Source: Owenia fusiformis
Lineage: Eukaryota; Annelida; Polychaeta; Sabellida; Oweniidae
Assembly: GCA_903813345.2 (NCBI GenBank)
Contig: CAIIXF020000011.1
Coordinates: forward strand, 28,262,166-28,326,165
Length of the DNA: 64,000 nucleotides
Reading direction: 5' to 3'
The stretch's first letter is position 1. Each line of letters opens with the position of its first letter. A model generated the notes under the pieces. That model made no database searches. It saw only the letters and a program-made list of their open reading frames with translations, and had not been told where the DNA came from. Below, piece after piece: positions 50,746 through 60,959 of the stretch. The translations under genes were made by a program, and so were the position numbers.

Positions 50746-52500
50746 TATGTCACCACCAAAAGTGGTGACATATTGTGGTGGTCTCCGTTTTCTTGCGACG
50801 GCGGTTGGTGGTTGTTGGTTGGAGGTTGGTGGTTGGAGGTTGGCGTCCGGCGTCTGTAACAATTTCTTACAACTTCCTATAACTTAACAAATACTGTTTA
50901 GACTGACTTCAATTTTTTTCTAAATCATCTACATGTTCTCAGAAGTTCAAATCTGACTTTAGATTTGACATTTGACCTTCAATGACCTTCTCAAGGTCAA
51001 AAGGGTCTTTTTTCAACTTGCTTCACATTGACTAAATTTTTTTTCAAAATCATCTACATGTTCTCAGAAATTCAAATCTGACTTTAGATTTGACTTTAGA
51101 TTTGACATTTGACCTTCAAATCTGACTTTAGATTTGACATCTGACCTTCAATGACCTTCTCAAGGTCAAAAAAGGTCAAAAAGGTCTGTTTTCAACTTGC
51201 TTCAAATTGACTAAAAAAAATTTTCAAAATCATCTACGTGTTCTCAGAAATTCAAATCTGACTTAAGATTTGACATTTGACCTTCAATGACCTTCTCAAG
51301 GTCAAAAAAGGTCTGTTTTCAACTCTTCTTCAAATTGACAAAAAAAAATTTTCAAAATAGTCTACGTGTTCTCAGAAATTCAAATCTGACTTAAGATTTG
51401 ACTTAAGATTTGACAGTTGACCTTCAATGACCTTCTCAAAGTCAAAAAAGGTCAAAAAGGTCTTTTTTCAACTTGCTTCAAATTGACTAAAAATTTTTTT
51501 CAAAATCATCTACATGTTCTCAGAAATTCAAATCTGACTTTAGATTTGACATTTGACCTTCAATGACCTTCTCAAAGTCAAAAAAGGTCAAAAAGGTCTT
51601 TTTTCAACTTGCTTCAAATTGACTAAATTTTTTTTTCAAAATCATCTACATGTTCTCAGAAATTCAAATCTGACTTTAGATTTGACATTTGACCTTCAAT
51701 GACCTTCTCAAAGTCAAAAAAGGTCAAAAAGGTCTTTTTTCAACTTGCTTCAAATTGACTAAATTTTTTTTCAAAATCATCTACATGTTCTCAGAAATTC
51801 AAATCTGACTTTAGATTTGACATTTGACCTTCAATGACCTTCTCAAAGTCAAAAAAGGTCAAAAAGGTCTTTTTTCAACTTGCTTCAAATTGACTAAAAA
51901 AATTTTTCAAAATCATCTACATGTTCTCAGAAATTCAAATCTGACTTTAGATTTGACATTTGACCTACAATGACCTTCTCAATGTCAAAAAAGGTCAAAA
52001 AGGTATTTTTTCATCTTGCTTCAAATTGACTAAAATTTTTTTCAAAATCATCTACATGTTCTCAGAAATTCAAATATGACTTTAGATTTGACATTTGACC
52101 TTCAATGACCTTCTCAAGGTCAAAAAAGGTCAAAAAGGTCTTTTTTCAACTTGCTTCAAATTGACTAATTTTTTTTTTCAAAATCATCTACATGTTCTCA
52201 GAAATTCAAATCTGACTTTAGATTTGACATTTGACCTTTAATGACCTTCTCAAGTTCAAAAATGGTCAAAAAGGTCTGTTTTCAACTTGCTTCAAATTGA
52301 CCAAATTTTTTTTTCAAAATCATCTACATCTTTTCAGAAGTTCAAATTTGACTTTACAAGTTCTCAGAAGTTCAAATCTGACTTTAGATTTGACCTTTGA
52401 CCTTCAATGACCTTCTCAAGGTCAAAAGGTATTTTCCAACTTGCTTTAAATTGACCAAATTGTTTTAGGTGGTGACATTTTGTCATGTTAATGCCTTGTT
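50746..52500 (+). repeat. ATGTCACCACC-family element with a 136-bp tandem core
   Basis: The left end is the hairpin TGTCACCACC-AAAA-GTGGTGACA. The right end is GGTGGTGACATTTTGTCATG. Between them are about eleven units; CAAAATCATCTAC-type starts fall near 50922, 51055, 51225, 51353, 51501, 51637, 51772, 51908, 52043, 52179 and 52315. The later six intervals are 135-136 bp; the earlier ones vary from 128 to 170 bp. Units carry TGACCTTCAATGACCTTC and AAGGTCAAAAAAGGTCA. The short family members at 35288 and 36255 have the same ends without the core. A tandem core between fixed flanks recalls the 'pearl' or Helentron-type elements described in bivalves; that comparison is from memory and unproven here. 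Confidence 0.8.
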
Positions 52501-52945
52501 ACATTTTTATTATCCAAACGAACAAAGTTTGGTAAGGATATAGTGAAGCCCTCAGTCTGTCCATCTGTCAGTCCGTCCGTCCATCCATCCGTCCGTCTGT
52601 CCGTCCGAAAGATAACTTGAATACTAGTGGGCGAATTTGATGGTCGCCACTTTAATTTGGCGAATATCTTAAATTTTTTATTTAAAACCAGAGAAATGAA
52701 TATTATTGTTTGATATTTTGATAGTACATTCACAATATCTATCTATGTTACATATATTCCGAGTTTTTCAGCATAACCCCCAGGGGCTGTGTATGGGGGT
52801 AGGGAAAACAGAAATTGCATTCATTTTGAGATTTTTCTAAAGTTAGCTTTATTATGCTCAAATGAAAGCCAATTTAGAGTAGATTGCATTAGATTATATG
52901 TTATAGTGTTCGTTGCGATTTGCTACTCCGTGGAGTTGCCGTTTT
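52497..52945 (+). repeat. Interspersed repeat, second copy, with GTCC microsatellite
   Basis: Starts TTGTTACATTTTTATTATCC and contains GTCCGTCCGTCCATCCATCC (about 52571-52606) and the blocks shared with 44030-44400. Confidence 0.65.
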
Positions 52946-53299
52946 CTAGTTGCACTTGAAAAGTGCTATTTGGTATTAACTGTCTTGTGCTAATGGGAAG
53001 GTGTGTTTGTGGATACCGAAGAGACATACTGGAGTGTGGCACTATACTTATTAATCTTTTATAACATAACTTTTATAACAAGATAACCATTGAATAGTCA
53101 TCCAATTTGATCTATACTCCATAATAACATGATCTCTGTGGGAAATAATCAGGGTATAGAATTGATATTCAAAAATTCTCGAACCGGATCCTGTATCATC
53201 CAAAATCCCGTATCAGATCCGTGTCGGAACTATTTCCGGGCATTTCTCTTGATTCGTTCTATTTAAAGCTTGTTAATAAATGTTAAATGATAAATCTAA

Positions 53300-53880
53300 A
53301 TGTCTCATTTTATGTCACCATCATTGGATGATGGAATATGAATTTTTCCTCGAAAAATATCATATTGACACTGTCGCCCTCACTCAGTATGATATCTTCT
53401 TTGGCCAATATCATATCTTCCCTCAGAATAAAATTCATATCCCATCCCTCCCAATGTATAACCTGTATTTATCCTATGCCAAGTAGAGTTTTAGGGAGAT
53501 AAGTTGGTAAGATATATCCCATATCCTGATTTTGAGGTTTCCATATCCAGAACCTCCATATCTCCCGCTTCGGTGCACATCTTCCCGGTTCGGTGCATAT
53601 CTTCCCGCTTCCGGTAAGTAGTGGAAATGCAATAAAATGACTTTGCATATGAATGATTTGTTTATTTTTACACCTTGTACTATCGAAATGGTCATATGAC
53701 CCTGAAAACTCTACTTGGTATAGGATAAAGCAGTCGTGAGATATGCACATCTACCTTCGGTCCCTGCGGTCCCTCAGGTAGATATGCACATCTGGATAGA
53801 TAGATATCTCCCTCTGGATAAACCCCATATCCAAAACCTCCCAGTACATAACCCTTATTTATCCCATGATGCTACTACTT
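53300..53880. repeat. Hairpin-rich repeat cluster with a small TIR insertion
   Basis: Blocks such as AATATCATATCTTCCCTC and GGTCCCTGCGGTCCCTCAGG recur in related form near 24000, 54290 and 60540. A MITE-like insert at about 53478-53725 has ends CCAAGTAGAGTTTT and AAAACTCTACTTGG. Confidence 0.6.
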
Positions 53881-54574
53881 CCCGGTGAATAACAGCCTTA
53901 TCTGATCGAGAAACCGTATTTTCCAAACAAAGTTGAAAATAGAGATTTTGAAACGTAATAAGATTGTAAGGATAACGTAGGCAAATTGTAATTTCATCAT
54001 CATTCTCGGACACAAACAGTCAAAGTCATAGAAATCTGAGCAATAAGTGAATGACCTGTGATGGACATGTATATGTATTGTTAAATTGTTTGATGTTGAT
54101 GTGTTTATGCTATATAAAAAAAATTATATTTCAAAATGTCATAAAGTTAAGTCATATTTTGAAGACTAAATTTGGTTTTGTTTCATACAAAAATCAGATA
54201 TGGATTTTGAACTAATGATTAAGCGAGTCATGAATATCATTGGATGAAAAGCTTATTCACTGGTCGGGATTAAATATGGGTTTATTCATCGTGACAATAT
54301 GATATTTCCCTCTGGGTCCTTGGGAAGTATCATATTTTCCCTCGGAATAAAACCCATATTGAATCCATCCCAGTAAATAATCTCTATATCGTTACCATTA
54401 CCATTTAACATCTATCTAAAACGTTCAATTGTAGATGCTTTAGTACATTAACCTCTGGGTTTTGAAATATCATTAATTGGTGGGTGTATTAATATGATAT
54501 AGTCTAGACTGGTTTCCATGTTAGTGTAATTATTGAATGTCAAAATGTGTTAATTACTGAACTAACGTCATTCA

Positions 54575-55213
54575 CACACCGGAACAGCCTGACAACGGTA
54601 AAGTCAGATACCGTTGTCACAAATGGCGGACATAACCGTCGCTTCAACTCTTTAATCACTTGGTCCTCGTTTCATGGGACTTAATCGCCGATAATTCTGT
54701 GCCTATCAAATGGGGTCGTGAATCGCCACAATATAGTGTCTTCGATATCGTCAATGACAACGGAATCTGAATTTGAAATAATTTACAAAGACAATGGCAT
54801 ATGGTAAGATGTGACAACGGACTAATGTGGATGTATTGTATTGGAACATAGGAAATGACAACGTAAATAGACACTTGACCGTTGTCTTTACATATACCGT
54901 TGTCAAATATTACGTACAGTTGTCACCTCGATTTTACATCACATTTGACCCACACCTACCGTTGTCATTTTCCAGTATCCGTTGCCCTGTGTCATATTCC
55001 GATCGGTAAAATTAAAGCCTTTATTTCGATGGTAGAACATATTTAACAATATGATCAGTTGAAAAACACTTCGAGTGATTGCAGTACCAAAGGAATTTAA
55101 TCTAGTCGCTCTATTAAACATACAGTTCATGAAAAACTATTTGAAGCGACGGTTATGCCCGCCATTTGTGACAGCGGTATCTGACTTTACTGTTGTCAGG
55201 CTATTCCGGTGTG
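54575..55213. mobile_element. TIR element, 639 bp, with an ACCGTTGTC motif array
   Basis: Ends CACACCGGAACAGCCTGAC and the inverse GTCAGGCTATTCCGGTGTG. The terminal repeats run about 75 bp with few mismatches. Inside and in the arms, TACCGTTGTC or its inverse appears about twelve times, some degenerate. No coding frame and no clear target duplication. Confidence 0.75.
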
Positions 55214-55297
55214 ATTTAGGAGTAGTATTCCCAATTGGTTTTTCTAGCTCGGGGCTTTAGATATTTTGAATGGCCTTAGTCCTACATCTGGATATTC

Positions 55298-55530
55298 GGT
55301 ATGGCATTGGTCTCATATCTGGACATTTGGTATGGCATTGGTCCTATATCAGTGGATATTTGGTATGGCATTGGTCTTATATCTGGATATTTGATATGGC
55401 ATTGGTCTAAAATCTGGACATATGACATGGCATGATTGGTCTTATAGTTTGACATTTGGTATGCCATTGGTCCGTATATTTGACATTTGGTATGGCATTG
55501 GTCCTATATTTGGACATTTGGTCTGGCTTT
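55298..55530 (+). repeat. 31-bp minisatellite
   Basis: GGTATGGCATTGGTC recurs at 55298, 55329, 55362, 55393, 55424, 55458, 55489 and 55520 (the later ones with changes). Eight units, 31-34 bp apart. Confidence 0.85.
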
Positions 55531-56573
55531 TGTGCGTTATTTTGGTTGGTATTGAAATTCGACAGATTATTTATTCTAATGAACCCCCTGGGGAATGGAG
55601 AAACTAAAATTTTAAATCTGTTGTTTTGGGACGATGACCTAAGTTCGATGAGTATTAATTACAAATTTTAACATCAAAGTATGTATCTTCTTGACGACTC
55701 GAAAAACAGTCTACCTTGTTTCAGAGACACTGCGAGTTGGCATCACGATAAGACTACGTGAATGAGATATCGGAAAACTTATCTAATTGATAAGATTGTC
55801 AAGAAATAAGGTCATGATAGAGTTCGGTTAATATTCTTCTCAGATAGAGGAGGACTGAGACGTGATACTCTTACAAGTAGATCCTTGGATTCGCAGGATG
55901 GGTGTTCTACAGCTAGGGCGCAAAAGCGACTTCCAATACCAAATGCATTTATTTTACAGGGTGGGCCAAAAAAGCCAACCCCTAGCCAATATTCCTGATA
56001 AATATTCAATTTTTAACATGCACACCAACAGTGATATATCATTTTAAAGATAATTTAATTTGCAACAAGATGATATATAATAGCACCATTTTCAACAGCC
56101 TTGGCTCGAGATATAACCATTTATGTGACATGGGGGTGAAAAAACACCTTTTCAATTTTCATTTTCAAAAAAATTTTTTTCGGAAGTTTTTTTCTATGAC
56201 CGGAAATTTGCCCCCCCCCTTGTTGATTCCTGGATCCACCCCTGTGTATGTCATGTATGTTTTAGCTCCGAATGAGCTTGTTTAAAATATGCATCAGAAA
56301 ACCAGCTATAGAACTACCAATGGCGTATTGCAAGCTACTTGTTACATACCGGCGTAGTCTAAGTAAACATTGTTTAAGTGAGAAAACTACATGCATTTGT
56401 ATATGGGAGATTTATACGTACAGGTTGCCGTTTCGATTTTATATGCAAGCTTGAAGTCTCCAATATTATACAATAAATGCACAAATACAAATTTAATTAT
56501 TGTATCAATAGCAATGACATCGTATATTTATCAGTTGATGCATGTTTATTTTACTCCAATGTTGGGATGAATT
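55531..56573. other. No gene; transposon ends
   Basis: ACAGGGTGGGCCAAAA at about 55957 looks like one end of a mariner-like element (a similar end is at 61532). CCTGGATCCACCCCTG at about 56228-56243 looks like a hAT-type right end. Partner ends were not found. Confidence 0.4.
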
Positions 56574-57444
56574 TACACTCCCCTCCGTAAGTTTGGCAAC
56601 CTTAGCTCCCCAAATTGAACTACGTGTTAAAGCCTCTTTAGCTTTGAATTTTTATTTACTTAACCTGCACTGAAATAACATATACTATTGATGGAAACGT
56701 AACTTGATTTTATTTCCAATACCTCCAAATTTTCTCAATTTTTTCCCTCAATTACAATAGGTCGAAAATCGATGATAAATTTGATGAATTTTTGAAAATC
56801 GTCATTCCCATGTAATCCAATTGGAAAGGGAGGGTTCGGGGCAAATCAGAAATCAGGATATCTTTTCAATGAAAGATTCAGCAAAAAATATTTTTATATA
56901 GAAAATTGAATTGTCTAGCTGTTTTGTACACTAAGTGTTTAGTTTATTTGATAGATACTAAAGTTTCAAAGTCATTTTTGAAAATAATTTTTCGCCTCCT
57001 GTGTTATTTCAATGGGAGAGGTTTTTTGGAAAACAATTTTGAATTTAAAGCCCTATAACTTTGTTGAACCTGAAGAAACATATAAATTTTTTGTTTAATA
57101 AGTTGGCAAATTCAATTGCCTACCTAACTCGTATTTTTGCAAAGACTCGGATGGATGGATATTCTATCATATGACTTGCGGCAAACCTACAAATTCCCAT
57201 TGGTTAACATGGGAATGTCGATTTTCAAAAATCCATCAAATTTATCATCAATTTTCGATCTATTTTAATTGATGAAAAAATTGAGAAAATTTGGAGGTAT
57301 TGAAAATAAGGTCAAATTACGTTTCCATTAATAGTATAAGTATTTTCATCGCAGTTTAAGTAAATAAAAATTCAAAGGTAAAGAGGCTTTAACACGTAGT
57401 TCAATGGCGGAGATAAGGTTGCCAAACTTATGGAGGGGAGTGTA
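56574..57444. mobile_element. Large foldback element, ~870 bp
   Basis: Starts TACACTCCCCTCCGTAAGTT and ends AACTTATGGAGGGGAGTGTA (with an extra C before TTA). Arms of about 250 bp pair through GGCAACCTTA, AACTACGTGTTAAAGCCTCT, TTTTATTTACTTAA and CCTCCAAATTTTCTCAATTT. Left-arm-like sequence also occurs near 5400-5470 (ACCTCCAAATATTTTCAAAT, ACAATAGGCCGAAAAT), so more family members exist. Open frames inside are by-products. Confidence 0.75.
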
Positions 57445-58861
57445 TGTTCACATAGTTAAACATGTGTTGTCAATTTCAGACCTTTGGATTGGTCTATTAA
57501 AGTGGATTGTCTTTATTTGTAATGCGTATTGGCGCCTAATGACAAAGTTTAGCTATCCAAAAACTTGTTCAGGTGTTAAGAGCCATGACACCCTTTCTTG
57601 CACAAAGTTTGCTACTTAAATTATGTTTCAATAAATCATTATATATTATAACATTTTTAAGTGTAAAAACAATTAAAGCACATGACCAAATCAAACGTAG
57701 TTGGGTGATATGCTACTAAAAGCTTGACTTACGACCCCATTCTAAATTTTGTATGTGATAAACTCGTACATAACTCCACCAATTCATTGATTCTTGTGCT
57801 AAAATCATAGAATCACTTGGATGCTGGTCAACTTAGGAAATGTAATTAATGAAATGTAAATACAATGATCTGAATTTTATAATTCTTAGAACAATTTCAA
57901 ACGTATAAATGTAAATAAATATTTCAAAATATTTCAAATAATTACATTCAGTTTTTCACGATACAAACTCATTTTATTCAACTTCTCTTCAATCGTTAAA
58001 CGACCAGAATAGATGGCAGTTAAATAATTGTCACCATTGGGTTGTTCTTCAGACAGGTCCTATTGCTTTGTGTGTAAATATTGCTGTTTTAAAACATCTG
58101 TTAAGTTATACTATTTATCATCTAATATCTTTTTCTGTTCATAGTTCTTTTTTAAGTAGTTATTTGTTATGGCTCATACAATTGAACACCAAAAAATTCT
58201 CCCGTTTGTTAACGTCAGATTTTCTATACCAAACTTAGATAGTAGGTCAGGGGGAAAATTAACCAATTAACAAAAATTAACCCGTAACCAGGGGGAAAAT
58301 TATTTCAAGACCAAGCACTTTTCATGTGATTTTAGGCCAAAATTGTCAAATTTGAAGCCCATTGGATTTTTTAAAACTGAAGTCCTCTTGGCTAAAGCTG
58401 GCTAGGGGCCTGTAGGTGATATATTAAACCCAATCTTCATCAGTTTATACACAAAGACATAGTTCTACTGACTAAATAACGCCAAATGGAGGGACAGAAT
58501 ATAATCATATAACGTGAATATTAGAAACATAGGAACAATTTTGAAAATCATTTCTATATCCAGGGATTCGTGGGTGTATTGTTTTCTTATTCTGATATCG
58601 TAAACTAAAACTGCATATGTGAAAGACGAAAACTTCTGCTTTTGCGCAGAAAAATAATTGGTAACATGATTACAAAATGTCTGTGATATGCTGTAAGTTA
58701 TTGTTCTCATTTTTCATCTTGTGTCATTAAGGCGTCTTATCTATCTTCCTATCTATTCTTCTATTGTCTCGGACGCAGACCTAGGCCATAGCTGCAATAC
58801 TCAGATCAAAGGACGCCACAAACGTAGCGTTCGTTATTTTTGAAATTCCTTATCACAATGT
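57445..58861. other. No gene recognised; 3' side of the insulin-like gene
   Basis: This includes the region downstream of the insulin-like stop codon on the minus strand. A possible AATAAA on that strand is near 57974, nearly 900 bp away, too far to be convincing. Fragments near 58250-58420 resemble decayed interspersed repeats. Confidence 0.4.
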
Positions 58862-59946
58862 TCAAGGGTCAGTCAAATCTGATAATGACCCCTCTGTAGA
58901 ATGATTGATAGATGGCGCTTCTGTGGATTGTCCGAATCGGTGTAAATGCCGCTGTCTAGTATGTTTATTGTTTCTATGGCGATTTGACGTCTGTAGAGAA
59001 TCTGAATGATCTTGACTTGTTATGCCATCGGACGAATGTCTACTCCTCTTTCTATTGTTTAAGGTCATATATCCCGATCTTTTGCCCGACTTACAGTACT
59101 GAGTTAACTCGGGTACTCCGCATGGGTTCATACAACACTCGCACGTGATCCCGCGCATTCCCGCGTCTCTTTTCTTTAAATACGAAGAAGCTTCATCCTT
59201 TTCAATAAACACATTTTTCATCCTAGGATTCTGCTTACTCAGATCTGAAAAAATAATAATTTGCTTTCTCTGAAGAAATGAATAAAGTTGTTTAAAGCTT
59301 TTAAATATTTAGTTATTAATAATTTTTAAGTACTTCGTGGACGACAAAAGTTGTTGAATGAAGATTTGTTTGATAAATGAAGGCACCCAAAAAGATACAT
59401 CTAAGCTGTTCCTACATATTGAAAATCTAATAAATGTTAAGAAAACAAGTTTAAGAAAAGTACACGCGGTATTGCGTGCAAAAATGAGTTTGGCCGTTAC
59501 CTTTTACTGATCAGATGAAAGGATGTTCAATAAAAAAATTAACTGGGAGCACTTTCGATATTAATGCGATATTTGAATAAACAATTCGACATGTAATCTT
59601 TGAATTGAAAATCATGGAGTAACTAAAATGAGAAATACAGCAGTTACCATAAATGAACTAAGACAGCTATTCCGGAGCATTAAAAAGAACAAATCTGCAA
59701 ATCTCTCACCTATTAAATCGTCGTCAATTTCAATATCTCTTTTTCCACGCCCATCATAGAATCCATTGGGATGACAGAGTAAATCAAGAATCATTCTTAA
59801 CTTGTCGCCGCAATAATACCCCTTGGCACCAGCTGCGTATGTGGCGTGGTTGCACGTTTTTGTTTGTGCCGCCAAAACTTTGTTTTGTGAAGTACATAGC
59901 ACCCAAATCAACGCGCAGCATAAAGACAACACATGTTGAGTATGAC
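58862..59946 (-). CDS. Insulin-like peptide precursor (8-Cys type), first coding exon missing
   Basis: Coding exons on the minus strand: 59946-59710 and 59244-58862 (stop TGA at 58864-58862). The first begins after an acceptor (TTTGTTTTAG) and gives a hydrophobic stretch VLSLCCALIWVLCTS, probably the end of a signal peptide whose ATG lies in an upstream exon I could not find. B chain: KTCNHATYAAGAKGY then CGDKLRMILDLLCHPNGFY. Dibasic GKR follows, then a C peptide, KKR, and an A chain GITCECCMNPCGVPELTQYC. The 465-bp intron splits the C peptide in phase 1 (G|AT), as in insulin genes generally. Beyond the usual six cysteines there is one more in each chain, as in molluscan insulin-related peptides. 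The A chain is followed by KSGKR, a possible amidation and cleavage site, and a basic C-terminal extension of about 70 residues with another RKR. Expected product: a secreted hormone acting on insulin-type receptors. Confidence 0.9.
59245..59709 (-). other. Phase-1 intron of the insulin-like gene
   Basis: Donor G|GTGAGA (59710/59709) and acceptor TTTTTTCAG (ending at 59245), read on the minus strand. The position within the C peptide and the phase match the conserved insulin-family intron. Confidence 0.85.
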
Positions 59947-60428
59947 CTAAAACAAACAAAGAAAGTTTTGAGCGTGACGCAATATTTAGTTTTTTGTCTT
60001 TCTGGTATAAATACAGGATATCCTATCATTCTGAGTGTTACCATTTTTATCCACGAGTTGATATTAATATCTGGACAGGCGAGCGTAGCGAAAAATCATA
60101 GGATATTCTTTTTATCCCATAAATCACTCAAACTCATAGGATATCCTCTCGTATACTATTTTTTCATTAGTTTTCTCCTGAGCGCTGAAAATGGTTTAAC
60201 AAATAACAGCCATACCCGAGTGACCGCAGGAATTATGTGCTTATTAAAGTTATTTCAATGTTTCATGCAAACACTTTACACAAAGTATGTTCTGTTGAAT
60301 ATCTTTAATTGATTTTATTGTGATGTGATGTGAGCTACTTTTAGAATAGGCCTATGCCTATTTGTTGAAACCCATAAATAAGTATGATATTCTATGATTT
60401 TTTTTAGGCTATTAGTTTATCCTCTCTT

Positions 60429-60637
60429 GGATATCGGCCATCGTGGAGATGGTCGATATCCACACATGGATAAATAGAGATTATCCTATATGAGGTTCAG
60501 GATATTGGGATTATCCCGAGGCCAATATAATATATCTGCCCGAGGGCCGTAGGTCCCGAGGGTAGATATACTATATTGGCCAAGGGATAATCCAAATATC
60601 CTGAACCGACTATAGGATGATCTGTTTATCCCATACC
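60429..60637. repeat. Two palindromes
   Basis: A small hairpin GGATATCGGCCATC-GTGGA-GATGGTCGATATCC is at 60429-60461. A larger one spans 60468-60637 (GGATAAATAGAGATTATCCT at the left, with its partner ending TTTATCCC at the right). Near the centre CCGAGGGC and GTCCCGAGGG face each other. Half copies occur in CAPS2 intron 14 and near 24000 and 54300. Confidence 0.7.
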
Positions 60638-60897
60638 AATCACATTTATCAATTGGCCAAAGTTCAGAGACTTTGCAACCAACCGTGGAATTATTTCAAA
60701 ATATTCATGTCCAGTTTTGTATTCTTGTCCGTAGCCGGATTTTCCCGTTCAAATTTTTGATTATTAACGGGGCATACTGCTCCTTCCCTTCTTTAAAGCA
60801 TCAAACAGATCGCGATTGTCTGCGTTTTTCTCCATTGTCTTTTACAGTATGCGAACGTTACAAAAAAGAACCAATACGGGAACAGCGATTATGACGT

Positions 60898-60926
60898 AGC
60901 GGGCAGATATACTATATCTGCCCGCT
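60898..60926. repeat. 29-bp perfect hairpin plus a half copy
   Basis: AGCGGGCAGATAT-ACT-ATATCTGCCCGCT, followed by another ATATCTGCCCGCT ending at 60958. Confidence 0.8.
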
Positions 60927-60959
60927 CGGAGCGGGACGTAAAGCTATATCTGCCCGCTG

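Noticed and set aside
59847-60044. Extending the insulin-like exon upstream through 59957 to use TTG as a start
   Set aside because: TTG is not a credible animal start, and an acceptor (TTTGTTTTAG) precedes 59946. The true ATG must be in an upstream exon.
60040-60060. Upstream ATG|GTAACA as the missing first exon of the insulin-like gene
   Set aside because: Its phase does not fit: joined to 59946 it shifts the frame and hits a stop within the signal peptide.
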